Source: an uncultured Prevotellaceae bacterium
Lineage (GTDB): Bacteria; Bacteroidota; Bacteroidia; Bacteroidales; Muribaculaceae
Length of the DNA stretch: 20,922 nucleotides
Direction of reading: 5' to 3'
NCBI GenBank assembly: GCA_937904375.1
Contig: CALDIG010000285.1
Coordinates: 1 to 20,922 of the forward strand
Every line of letters starts with the position of its first letter. The first letter of the stretch is position 1. The position numbers and the translations under genes were made by a program. The notes below the pieces were generated by a model. That model made no database searches and had not been told where the DNA came from. It was given only the letters and a program-made list of their open reading frames with translations. Of the stretch, positions 6,812-16,212 are shown in pieces.

Positions 6812-9339
6812 GCGAGCTAATAAATAGAATAGCAACACTTGATGTTGGCACCCCGTGGGTATGGCAACTAAAGTTGAGTGCAAGCGAGTTTGCCGAACTT
6901 GAAGCGGCAGTCACCGCCCAAAGCACCGCCCGGCTGCATAGCGAACAGCCGTGGGCGCAGGCCCTGCTCGTCTATCTCGCCGAGTGGTACAAGCGCTGTT
7001 ACCGCAGCGGCAACACGTGTCCGCTGCTCGACGCTCGCCCCGACATCAAGCTTGAAACGGCTTGGAAAACATCGGGCTACGCCTGGAAAAAACTCGTATA
7101 TAGCGACGAGGGCGGCAATCGCCGATGGCTCTACTCGGCATACGTGCTGGGAGGTCTCGCTATTCGCCATGAATTAGGGCGCAACGACCGGCTGCGCTTC
7201 CTCAAAGCCTTGTGCCGCATCTATCACCACGAGGACTACACCCTTGAGAACCTCGAAGACGCTTCGCGAGCCGTGAGTTTCCGTGACAGTATTCAGCGGC
7301 GACACAGCTTGCACCACTATATGCAGGAGATCCTGAACGGCAACCTGCCGTTCAATGCCGAAGACTTGGCCGATCCTGTGAGTGAAGTCAACCGCTTCGT
7401 CACGGCGATGAAGACCGCCAACGACGAGGTGATGCACGACAAGTTCCGCTTCGAGTGGGTCATCACCAACACACCCGGCATTGCCACCATGACGCGAGCC
7501 CTTCGCCTGTGGCTACGCCCCGAGGAAGTGCGTGGCGGCTTACACCAGTACCTGCGCTTCGACCGCATGGTGCTGTGGGGCATCAAGAATCCGCAAGCAC
7601 TCAAATCGCTCAAAGTAGGTGTGCGCTTCCTGCAAGGCAACGACATCGTGGGCGACGTGTACTGGAACGATGCCCCCGTGGTGTTCACCAACACCGGCGA
7701 CGAGGAGACCGGCTTCTTGGCTGTGAACGTGGAACGCTGCGCCATCTGCAACGATGTGCCGACACAGCCATTCGACACCATCCTTGTCGTGGCTCGTGAC
7801 AACAACGACAAGGAATATGAGTTGCAGCGTGAGAAAGCCCCCGACCTGCTCCAACTGTGGCGCGAGCCAAACAACATTGACCGCTGGACAAGCGCGCAGA
7901 ACACACAGCGTGATACCGCCGTGCTGTTCAGCCCCGTCTGGCACTTGCAGCTCGACAACACAAGCGAAGCGGTGCAGCACAAGCCATTCCGCTCCAAGAG
8001 GCACGGCAAGAGCGAGCCGTGGGGCTGGTATATCATCTACGACAAAGCCACCCTCATGCGCGGCGACGAGGAAATTACGCTCTACAACCGCCAGGGCTAC
8101 GACCGCATCGCCACACGGCTCTATCTCGACACCATTCAGTATGAGAACGGCGGTTATGTGAACTACACCGACCGCTATGGCGACGAGGAACTGCTGCCGC
8201 TCATCTTCGGCAGCGAGGATGTGGTGGCTCGCCACTTCGCAACCAAAGATGACATCACCGACGCTCAACCTGACGACGAGACCGAGATTGAGCTGATAGA
8301 ATATAAGCAGGGAGCGTACTACGCCGAATGGACGGCCGACAACCGACCGCCATACGGCAAAGTCACGCTGCGCCTCACCGTGAAAGGACGGCAAATGCCG
8401 TTTGAGGCTTGCTTGCTGCCACGCCTCGCCGGAGAAAGCCCCATCGTGCGTGACTTCGACAACTGCACTATCCGTTATGCCACCATCGGCGAGGACGGAA
8501 ATGCGTCGGAGCAAGTGGTGCGCGACAACATTCCGATGGACTTCAATCCATTATCACCCGCCATCGCATTGAACATCTGCAATGCCGAGGTGAAAGTTTA
8601 CCGCCCCACGCTCATCAAAGAGGTGTACCTTGACCGGAACATCACCTGCTACCTGCAAGACGGTGAGCAGCTGAACCTGCCTTACATCTTCAAACGCCGG
8701 GTGGCGATTGCCGATTTCAGCCGTCAAGGTTACCGACGCTATGACTGCGACAATCTCGCCACCGTGTTTGCCGAGCCGTTTATCAACATCTCCGGCAACC
8801 CCAATGCCGGCATGGCGGCACTGGCGGCTTGGGAGAATAATATGAGATACCCGGCCACGGCACTCGACAACGACGCTCCCGACTACCTGTTTGTCATCTT
8901 CGGCAATCCCAAAGGCGTCGAGGCAGCCGAGAACGAGCGGTTCTGTTTCTGGAACTATGCCGAGGGCACAGCACCCAAAGCGGTTGCCCATGACAATGCC
9001 GAGGCTCGCGAACGCTGGGGAATCATCTTCCACGACCTGCAAGACGCGGCGACATTGACATGCCGTTTTCCCATAATCAATGACGATGACACATGGGCTG
9101 ACGAAATGGACTACATTTCGGAGTTTGACTGTTTCCTGCAAGGCGTCGCCCACGAGGTGTATTTCTTCCAATTCATGCCCCTGCGAAATATGGACAAATC
9201 CGAATATGCGGATAAACTATACCGCCCGCTGATGGAGTTGCGTGGCGGCACGCTCACCGAGCAAGACCTTGACGGCTTGCTGCGGTTTGCCGAAGAATTT
9301 GATTTTGATTTCAATAAAATTATTAATTGTGCATTGTGA
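6808..9339 (+). CDS. Large protein upstream of a DUF1998 helicase, DruH / STY4851-like (tentative)
   Basis: This is an 843-residue protein with no signal peptide, membrane segment or catalytic motif I can recognise. The N-terminus has a helical stretch with LLVYLAEWYKRCYRSG (~50-65), then YAWKKLVY and a LGGLAIRHELG segment. I recall a similar AEWWRR-Y-GG plus W-W pattern in the STY4851/ECs_5259 family, proteins encoded beside a DEAD/DEAH helicase and, I believe, corresponding to DruH of Druantia type III. The rest looks like a beta-rich scaffold, with an acidic, aromatic C-terminus (FDFDFNKI). Position supports the call: it overlaps the HNH stop by 4 bases and ends 14 bases before a DruE-type helicase. 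The family name rests on memory of a pattern and on context; the open reading frame itself is certain. Confidence 0.5.
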   Translation: MSELINRIATLDVGTPWVWQLKLSASEFAELEAAVTAQSTARLHSEQPWAQALLVYLAEWYKRCYRSGNTCPLLDARPDIKLETAWKTSGYAWKKLVYSDEGGNRRWLYSAYVLGGLAIRHELGRNDRLRFLKALCRIYHHEDYTLENLEDASRAVSFRDSIQRRHSLHHYMQEILNGNLPFNAEDLADPVSEVNRFVTAMKTANDEVMHDKFRFEWVITNTPGIATMTRALRLWLRPEEVRGGLHQYLRFDRMVLWGIKNPQALKSLKVGVRFLQGNDIVGDVYWNDAPVVFTNTGDEETGFLAVNVERCAICNDVPTQPFDTILVVARDNNDKEYELQREKAPDLLQLWREPNNIDRWTSAQNTQRDTAVLFSPVWHLQLDNTSEAVQHKPFRSKRHGKSEPWGWYIIYDKATLMRGDEEITLYNRQGYDRIATRLYLDTIQYENGGYVNYTDRYGDEELLPLIFGSEDVVARHFATKDDITDAQPDDETEIELIEYKQGAYYAEWTADNRPPYGKVTLRLTVKGRQMPFEACLLPRLAGESPIVRDFDNCTIRYATIGEDGNASEQVVRDNIPMDFNPLSPAIALNICNAEVKVYRPTLIKEVYLDRNITCYLQDGEQLNLPYIFKRRVAIADFSRQGYRRYDCDNLATVFAEPFINISGNPNAGMAALAAWENNMRYPATALDNDAPDYLFVIFGNPKGVEAAENERFCFWNYAEGTAPKAVAHDNAEARERWGIIFHDLQDAATLTCRFPIINDDDTWADEMDYISEFDCFLQGVAHEVYFFQFMPLRNMDKSEYADKLYRPLMELRGGTLTEQDLDGLLRFAEEFDFDFNKIINCAL

Positions 9340-9353
9340 ATTAAGATAACGAT

Positions 9354-12300
9354 ATGAACTTTGCCGAGCTATATAAAAATAATCGCATCGCTGTCGAGAA
9401 GACTATGCTCTCGATGTGGTGCGGAGAATCAACCAACGACAGCCAAGCCTCCTATATCAGGCAGCTGCGCAAGGTGATTGGCGACCTGTTCGCTCCTCAC
9501 AACGCCGAGCCTGTGGTGCAGTGTATGAACAGCTACTTGCCCGTCCACAGCGTCGCGGCTAAAGAAGCCGAAGCCATCGTGGGCGACCTTTGGCAAAAGA
9601 CCCTGCCAAAGGGCAAGTATTATGCCCCCTATGAGCATCAGTATCTCTCGTGGGATAACCTGCTCAACCGCACCGTTGAAATCAAGGGCGAGCAGAAGCC
9701 CAAGTCAATCTGCGTGACCACCGGCACTGGCTCGGGTAAAACCGAGTGCTTCATGCTGCCGCTGGTGCATGACTTGTTGCGTCAGGGAACGAATGTAGCA
9801 GAGCAAAGCCGTTCCATCAAAGCCATCTTCCTCTATCCGCTCAATGCCCTGATGGAAGACCAGAAAGAGCGACTGGAGCAACTGCTCGAAGGCACCAACC
9901 TCACCTATACGGTGTATAATGGTGACCTTCCAGAAAACGAGCCGAAAGAGGACGACCACTCCAAAGAGGCGAACCGCCTCCGCGCACGCATCAAGCAACT
10001 GCGTGGCGAATATGTGGAGAACGGCGAGACGAAATACCGCTTCGGGAAAATGCTTTACACCCGTAGGCAGGTGCGGCAAAATCCACCCGACATCCTGCTC
10101 ACTAACCCCACGATGCTCGAATATATTCTGCTTCGCGGCTCTGATGCTTCGCTCATCGAGCCTAAAAAGAGAAGTTTGCGCTGGGTGGCCATCGACGAGA
10201 CCCACACCTACACCGGTGCGGGTGCCGCCGAGTTGGCACTGCTGCTGCGCAGAGTGTTGCTTGCCTTCAATGTGAACGCAGCCGACGTGCGCTTCGCCAC
10301 GTCATCGGCCACATTCGGCAATACTGATGACCCCCAAAAAGCCAAAGAGGAAGAAAAGAAACTCCGCAGGTTTATCGCCGGTATCGCCGGCATCGACACC
10401 AAGCAAGTTGAGGTCATCGGTGGAAAGCGCATTGGCGAGGGCAATATTCCGAAAGGCGAAGACGAGCAACGCTGGAAAACCATCTTCAATAACGACTTCG
10501 TGGAACTGAATAAATTGTTCCCCGAAGCCCCAGACATCACCGAGCGACTACAACTGCTCGACGAAATGTGCGAGCGTGAGGAACAACGCTATCGTGCCGC
10601 AGGGAAGAAAGCCCCCGACATGAAATTAAAGGTGCACTATTTCTATCGTGTGCCTAACAACGGCTTGTTTGTACGCCTCACCGAGCATAGCGACGGCTCA
10701 TTCCGCATCTATACGCAAACGCCCAACGACGGCAGCGAAGTGCCTTTGCTCGAATTGAGCCGCTGCAAGAACTGCGGTGAATATGTCGCCGTGGGCATGG
10801 TCGATGCCAACGACTGGAAATACCGTGCGCTCGCTGCCGATGACAGCGATATGTTTGACTTGCCCGACCCCGATGAGGAAAAAGCCGGCAGCGAATATAT
10901 GATCTTCGCGTTGTCGAACCAAGCCAACATGAGAGGTGACAACAATGTGAAGTTCAAAGTCGATGGCGACCGTCTCATTCAAGTTCAACCCGGAGAAATC
11001 AAGCCCGGCGAGTGGCACGTGGTGGGCAACACCCAGTGCCGTTGCCCCTATTGCAACAGCAAGCAGTCACGCGCACGCACCAATGAGAAAGACATCGAGA
11101 ACGACGCATCTGCCAACCTGGAAGACACTCGTCTGATGAAGTTCCGCCTCTCGGCAGACTTCATTTCCCGACTGCTCGCCCCATCGGTTCTTGACCAACT
11201 CGACAAAGCCGAACAGCCCGAAGATGGCTCGCTCATGCTGCACGACGGACAGCAATTCATCAGCTTTGTCGATAGTCGCCAAGCTGCTGCAAGAGCCACG
11301 CTCAAGCAGAACCTTGAGCAAGAGAGAATGTGGCTTTATAGCACCATATACACCGAATTGTGCCGCCGTCATGCCGAAGCGGAGAAGCAAAAGAAGATAG
11401 TCGATGATTTGACGCAACGAATGCGCCAATTCGACGATGATTCCGATGAGTATGAGGTGCTGTTCCGTCAACGCAAGAAAGAGAAAGCCAAATTGCGTGA
11501 CAATATCTCATGGATGGAGATTGCCGAACTGCTGAAGAACGACCGCCATTGCAAGACATTCTGCTCGCAATTCATCAAGCGGTCGAGCGACAGCGATGAG
11601 TTGAACGACGACGGCACCATTCCCAACATCATCATCAACCGATACGTTCAGAGTATCATGATGATGTATCTGGCGAAGCACCTCACTTCGGCGGCTTCGT
11701 TCGAGACGATGGGCTTGTTCCAAACCTGCTATCCGCAACTTTTGAACATCAAGGAGTTGCCGAAAGCCGTAGAGCAATACAACGAACTGATGGAGCATGA
11801 GGAGAACCGAATCACACTGAGTGATTGGCGCAACCTCATTCAAGTGTTCATAGATTATAATATAAGGAGTAACCAATCCTTCTTCTTGCGCATCAATGAA
11901 ACAGATCCCATCGACATCTTCAAGTGCCAGCGTTTCGCTACCGAGCGTCCGCGCCGCCGTCCTGCTCGCAAACCGGTGATTGAGAAAGGCAAACTCACGC
12001 AGTCGCGTGTGGCTCGCTACTTGTGCCAACTCATTGTGCGTGATGACCACACAATGAATATAGGCGATGCTTACGACAACTACTTTGACGCTATCAGCAA
12101 TGTAGTTGATGCCCTGTGGGAAGCCGCCATTGCTCCCGACAACAGAATATTGGAGATAGCGACAAACTACGATGAAGACGAAGCACGTCACATCCCCGAG
12201 AGAGGAGAGGTGCTTCGTATGAACCTCACCAACATCAGCTTCAAGCTCTACGAGAATGTGTATCTGTGCGACACAACTACCGACAGTAGCGAGCGTCACA

Positions 12301-15300
12301 CATTCAGTCTGCGCCCCATCGAGAACAACTTCAAGCATTTCTCGCCCTACCTTGCGGCCGGTATTCCGGTGGATTTGGACGAAAGCCTGTATGAGACTTG
12401 GATGCCATATCCTTATTATCAAGGCTCGGAAAAGGGCGAGCCAACGCCCGAAAAACTTGAAACGTGGGCTAAAGAGAACCGCAAGTTGCTCTACGAGCAT
12501 AACCTGTGGGGCAACGACGGCGTATTTGCCGACCGCTTGTATTCCATACACCTTATTCCCAAGCTATTCATTCAAGCGGAACACACCGCACAGGTGGATA
12601 AGGCGATTGCCCGACAACTGCAAGAACATTTCAAGAAACACTTAATTAACATTCTTGCTTGCTCGACAACGATGGAGATGGGTGTTGACCTCGGCAACCT
12701 CGAAGTCGTGATGTTGAGTTCCGTACCTCCCATGCCGTCGAATTACAAGCAACGTGCCGGACGCAGCGGACGTAACAATAAGGTAAGAAGCGTTTGTATC
12801 ACCCTTTGCGGCTCGGACGCAATAGGGCTGCGCACACTCTTCGACCCAATCCCGACTATCATCAGCCGACCCGTCGAAGTGCCGTCGGTCGATCTGAAAA
12901 GTCCGCAAGTCGTGCAACGCCATGTCAACTCCTTCTTGGTGCGTGCCTTCGGTGTGTTCACCGACGGCGCACATGGCGGCAGCCTCAACCAAAAGGTTGT
13001 GGACTACTTCACGCCATTCCGCATCGAGGTGTCTCCCAACGGTTTCAAGGAAATCATTGACCAAAACAATGCTACAGTCAGCCCTGACCAAAAATTGGGT
13101 GACCCGCAAGGCACCATGTATGAGCTGTTCAACCAAAAATGCGCAGAGCCGTTAAGCGACAACTTGCGTCGCGACCTGACGGCACTGTTGGACGGCACTA
13201 TTTTTGAGGGGCAGCTGAACTATGTTGTTCAAGAAGCTGCCAAGCACAACGAGCGTTGTTACTCGGAATTGAGCACCAAGCTTGAAGACTACGCTTTTGC
13301 CCTGCGTGACGCGACAAATGCAAAATTCAGGAATAAACTTAAATGGCAATACTTTGACGAATTAAACGAGCGATTAATCACCTATTGGGCAACACATCGC
13401 TTCTCGCCAAATGCCAATATGCCGGTCAATGTGCTATCATTAGACCTTGACCCGAGCGGAAAACGTGACTTTACGAACACATCAAGTTCATCGAACCCGT
13501 CATATTCTCTGCGAGAAGCCATCGCGCAGTATGCGCCGGGCAACTCCGTAGTGGTCGATGGCGTGGTTTACACCGTGCGAGGTGTGCAGACTTCAAGCCA
13601 ATACCAAGATTCACGTATCTTCAAGAAAATCTATCACAACCGAAATAAAACCGTGATAGACGATAGAACGGCACTTGACAATCTGCTTCAATGGCCGGTG
13701 AACGCCGACGTGGAATTGACACTCATTCAACCTGCGGCATTTATGCCGGACATCAACGAGGACAAAACGCGTATTCTTGACAATAATGTCTATACGCATG
13801 TCAGCGCACAGCTTATCGACACCGACGACTGGACTTCAGGACCGAAAGACCCGCACTTGTTCTCGGTGAGAAGCAACCGCGACACGGGCTATGCCAAGAT
13901 TCTCTACTACAACGAGGGTAAAGGCTACGGCTTCTGCTATTGCCAACGTTGCGGTCGTGCAGCTATCGAAGATGAGCCGGCAGACCGTGAGAACCCGTTA
14001 ATCGGGCTGCCGAATGACATGAATACGAAACTGCCTAAAGACACTTCAAGACCGCGTTATCACTATGCTATCAGCGGTAAGGAAGCCGGTGAACACCGAG
14101 CATGTGGTGCTTCAAATGACCCGACTCAGATTAAACGAAACATCATCATCGGCGACCTGATACAAACCGATTTCGCTGAAATCCGTTTGCGTCACAAAGG
14201 AAGCAACAGTTGGATTTCGGAACGTGATGATGAAACTAACTTGCTGTTCACACTTGGAATTGTATTCACACAAGCTCTTGTCGAACACCTTGGCAAAGAA
14301 CGCGGCGCGGTGGACTTTGCCATCATGCCTAACGGCCATCTTTGCGTGTTCGACACCAACCCCGGTGGTGCCGGTTATGCCAATCAGTTGTCGAGTGTAG
14401 TCATTATGTCCGAGGTCGTGAAAATCGCAAAACGAATGTTGCTCGAAGCTAAGCGTCGCAACACAAAGGACGTAATCCTTGACAAGTTCACTTTGCGATT
14501 TATGAAATATATCGACATTGATTTGGCACTGGCGTGGATTCAAGAAGAAGAAGAATCGGCTGAGAAACTGCCTAAAGAAATTGAAGGTCTGTTCCCCAAC
14601 GCTCATGAGCTATCTATTCGTGAGATGGAACGTGCTTTCAGAAAAGCAACCATCGCACCCATTTTGTTTATCAGCAACGACTACGCCACTTGGAACTATA
14701 GTGATGCTGAAAACAGTTGGCGAGGTCAGCACCTAAACAACTTTGCAGGTCGTGGACTTGAACCCACTTTCTGCATCGCCGCCAATAGCCATGCACCAAT
14801 GAATGTTCCTATCATTCAAATGGTGCAAGCCATCAAGGGCTGGACTAAAGATGTAACTATCTTTGATAATCCTTATGCGGCTAAAGGTGTTTATCCCATC
14901 GCATACATCAATGGTATGCTCTATGTGACCAACAACCCCGAATTTGCATCACTGAATGACAAGTGGGCGAATGAAACAATGTATTGCGCACAAGTTGAAA
15001 ATCCTGCCACTAATGCCGCTTCGGTTGATACGTCACCGAAACCGACAACCAAGATTTTCAGACTGAGTGGCAATCGCTCTCGTGAAATCAAGTCGAAAAC
15101 CTTGGGCGCAATTATTCAAGAAAATGCCCAAAGTATTGTTGAGCAGTTCATAGCTCACTGCAAACAACATTCCGGCAAGATTGACGTGTATTACCAAGAC
15201 GAGCACCTAAAGAGCGTACTCGCTATCGTGCTTGCGCTTCAAACAATTGAGCATTTCGTTAAGCTCATCGGCAAGGACTTCTCACTCAATTTCAAGATTG

Positions 15301-15677
15301 AGAAGTACGATGAGCCGAATATGCGTCCTAGTATTCAAGCGGCCCTCGCAGGAAGTTATCTGCGAGATCAATATTTGAAAGATATTGCAGAGAAATGGCT
15401 TGATGACTTCAATGAAAAACATGGCGACAAGTTCGAGGGTGAGCTTCATCCGATTGTTTCGCAGGATAAGCGCACTCTCACGCATTGGCGTGAAATGACA
15501 ATCATCTGCGGCGGCAAGAAACTCTCAATTTACCCTGATGGCGGTTTCTTGAATGGATGGAAGCTTGGTAACAACATTCGTTTCTTTACCAACGACGACA
15601 CCTCGACATCTGATAATATCGCTCTCACTCGTATTGAGGACATCAAATATGATGTCGCTATTGAGGATATTGAGTAA
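9354..15677 (+). CDS. druE: Giant DUF1998 superfamily 2 helicase, DruE-like (Druantia)
   Basis: This 2107-residue ATPase probably moves along or opens nucleic acid in phage defence. Helicase motifs are clear: motif I TGTGSGKTE (123-131), YPLNALMEDQ downstream, motif II DETH (281-284; DExH with Thr in place of Ala), SSATFG (317-322), STTMEMGVDLGNL (~1105-1117), and QRAGRSGR (1133-1140). Cysteine pairs CKNC (471-474) and CRCPYC (562-567), and another cluster near 1528-1560, suggest zinc binding. The DUF1998 region contains NPGGAGYANQL (1669-1679). About 400 residues follow with no motif I know. Great length, DUF1998 and an adjacent large partner fit DruE; DISARM DrmA/DrmB and the Dpd helicase share DUF1998, but I see no neighbouring PLD-family gene or dpd genes. 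The start is 14 bases after the DruH-like stop. Confidence 0.72.
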   Translation: MNFAELYKNNRIAVEKTMLSMWCGESTNDSQASYIRQLRKVIGDLFAPHNAEPVVQCMNSYLPVHSVAAKEAEAIVGDLWQKTLPKGKYYAPYEHQYLSWDNLLNRTVEIKGEQKPKSICVTTGTGSGKTECFMLPLVHDLLRQGTNVAEQSRSIKAIFLYPLNALMEDQKERLEQLLEGTNLTYTVYNGDLPENEPKEDDHSKEANRLRARIKQLRGEYVENGETKYRFGKMLYTRRQVRQNPPDILLTNPTMLEYILLRGSDASLIEPKKRSLRWVAIDETHTYTGAGAAELALLLRRVLLAFNVNAADVRFATSSATFGNTDDPQKAKEEEKKLRRFIAGIAGIDTKQVEVIGGKRIGEGNIPKGEDEQRWKTIFNNDFVELNKLFPEAPDITERLQLLDEMCEREEQRYRAAGKKAPDMKLKVHYFYRVPNNGLFVRLTEHSDGSFRIYTQTPNDGSEVPLLELSRCKNCGEYVAVGMVDANDWKYRALAADDSDMFDLPDPDEEKAGSEYMIFALSNQANMRGDNNVKFKVDGDRLIQVQPGEIKPGEWHVVGNTQCRCPYCNSKQSRARTNEKDIENDASANLEDTRLMKFRLSADFISRLLAPSVLDQLDKAEQPEDGSLMLHDGQQFISFVDSRQAAARATLKQNLEQERMWLYSTIYTELCRRHAEAEKQKKIVDDLTQRMRQFDDDSDEYEVLFRQRKKEKAKLRDNISWMEIAELLKNDRHCKTFCSQFIKRSSDSDELNDDGTIPNIIINRYVQSIMMMYLAKHLTSAASFETMGLFQTCYPQLLNIKELPKAVEQYNELMEHEENRITLSDWRNLIQVFIDYNIRSNQSFFLRINETDPIDIFKCQRFATERPRRRPARKPVIEKGKLTQSRVARYLCQLIVRDDHTMNIGDAYDNYFDAISNVVDALWEAAIAPDNRILEIATNYDEDEARHIPERGEVLRMNLTNISFKLYENVYLCDTTTDSSERHTFSLRPIENNFKHFSPYLAAGIPVDLDESLYETWMPYPYYQGSEKGEPTPEKLETWAKENRKLLYEHNLWGNDGVFADRLYSIHLIPKLFIQAEHTAQVDKAIARQLQEHFKKHLINILACSTTMEMGVDLGNLEVVMLSSVPPMPSNYKQRAGRSGRNNKVRSVCITLCGSDAIGLRTLFDPIPTIISRPVEVPSVDLKSPQVVQRHVNSFLVRAFGVFTDGAHGGSLNQKVVDYFTPFRIEVSPNGFKEIIDQNNATVSPDQKLGDPQGTMYELFNQKCAEPLSDNLRRDLTALLDGTIFEGQLNYVVQEAAKHNERCYSELSTKLEDYAFALRDATNAKFRNKLKWQYFDELNERLITYWATHRFSPNANMPVNVLSLDLDPSGKRDFTNTSSSSNPSYSLREAIAQYAPGNSVVVDGVVYTVRGVQTSSQYQDSRIFKKIYHNRNKTVIDDRTALDNLLQWPVNADVELTLIQPAAFMPDINEDKTRILDNNVYTHVSAQLIDTDDWTSGPKDPHLFSVRSNRDTGYAKILYYNEGKGYGFCYCQRCGRAAIEDEPADRENPLIGLPNDMNTKLPKDTSRPRYHYAISGKEAGEHRACGASNDPTQIKRNIIIGDLIQTDFAEIRLRHKGSNSWISERDDETNLLFTLGIVFTQALVEHLGKERGAVDFAIMPNGHLCVFDTNPGGAGYANQLSSVVIMSEVVKIAKRMLLEAKRRNTKDVILDKFTLRFMKYIDIDLALAWIQEEEESAEKLPKEIEGLFPNAHELSIREMERAFRKATIAPILFISNDYATWNYSDAENSWRGQHLNNFAGRGLEPTFCIAANSHAPMNVPIIQMVQAIKGWTKDVTIFDNPYAAKGVYPIAYINGMLYVTNNPEFASLNDKWANETMYCAQVENPATNAASVDTSPKPTTKIFRLSGNRSREIKSKTLGAIIQENAQSIVEQFIAHCKQHSGKIDVYYQDEHLKSVLAIVLALQTIEHFVKLIGKDFSLNFKIEKYDEPNMRPSIQAALAGSYLRDQYLKDIAEKWLDDFNEKHGDKFEGELHPIVSQDKRTLTHWREMTIICGGKKLSIYPDGGFLNGWKLGNNIRFFTNDDTSTSDNIALTRIEDIKYDVAIEDIE

Positions 15678-15679
15678 TA

Positions 15680-16192
15680 ATGGTAAAAGATTTGGCATAT
15701 TATCAGCATTGCTTTGACAGCCTTTCGGTGAATAAGAAAGGTGGGCAACTGGCACCGCACAAGCCGCTGCTGCTGTTGGCAGTCATCGACCTGGTGGAGT
15801 GCGGCATTATTCGCTCGCCTCAGATTGAGTTGAGCGAGTCGCTGATTACAGCTTTCAAATTGAACGAAACTCGCTTCACTCGTGGTATCGCTCACTTCAA
15901 GCCGAACATCGGAATGCCTTACTATCACATGACCGCCGAGCCGTTCTGGAAGCTCGTGCCAAAAGTGCCGGGCAACTCGCCCAGCAGTTATGCCATCTCC
16001 ACCCTGCGCAACTTCTACAAGTGCGCCGAGATAGACCACGAACTTTTTGAGCTGATGAAAATGCCGGCCACCGCCCAACAGCTTCGCAAAGTCCTCGTTG
16101 ACACTTATCTCGCTAACCGCACCGACATCGGGCTTCAATCGCTACCGCAGATTATATTGCTCGCCTCATGTATGTGCCAACTTATCGCATAA
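15680..16192 (+). CDS. SBD-like (phosphorothioate-binding) domain protein lacking a nuclease domain
   Basis: The N-terminal ~150 residues look like the sulfur-binding domain found at the front of HNH restriction enzymes that recognise phosphorothioated DNA. Key features are APHKPLLLLAVIDLVECG (from residue 25) and GMPYYHMTAEPFWKLVP (~79-95), followed by RNFYKCAEIDHELFELM and a final LRKVLVDTYL. In the enzymes I remember, an HNH domain follows that point. Here only about 25 residues follow, and they are poorly conserved in character (ILLASCMCQLIA), then a stop. It is either a truncated remnant or a stand-alone reader domain. It starts 2 bases after the helicase stop, so it is the last gene of the operon. 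A functional split with the separate HNH protein at 6080 is possible but speculative. Other winged-helix-like DNA readers would look similar. Confidence 0.6.
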   Translation: MVKDLAYYQHCFDSLSVNKKGGQLAPHKPLLLLAVIDLVECGIIRSPQIELSESLITAFKLNETRFTRGIAHFKPNIGMPYYHMTAEPFWKLVPKVPGNSPSSYAISTLRNFYKCAEIDHELFELMKMPATAQQLRKVLVDTYLANRTDIGLQSLPQIILLASCMCQLIA

Positions 16193-16212
16193 CTTTTAAT
16201 ATCTTAAAAAAT

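Noticed and set aside
7540..8514. 324-codon open frame on the - strand
   Set aside because: It is antisense to the 843-residue gene in a GC-rich stretch where long antisense frames are common; no motif or start context supports it.
10194..10205. DETH instead of DEAH as a broken helicase motif II
   Set aside because: DExH is a normal variant of motif II in superfamily 2 helicases, and the Asp, Glu and His are all present, so there is no reason to expect loss of ATPase activity.
9354..15677. Assignment of the giant helicase to DISARM or the Dpd deazaguanine system
   Set aside because: DUF1998 is shared, but within the window there is no PLD-family DrmC-like gene, no second DUF1998 gene and no recognisable DpdA-type or queuosine-related gene. 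The upstream methylase leaves DISARM slightly open until the genes outside the window are seen.
16168..16212. Upstream start for the small exported protein
   Set aside because: It would put 15 residues before an otherwise typical signal peptide and overlap the SBD-like gene by 25 bases; the ATG at 16213 is the better start.
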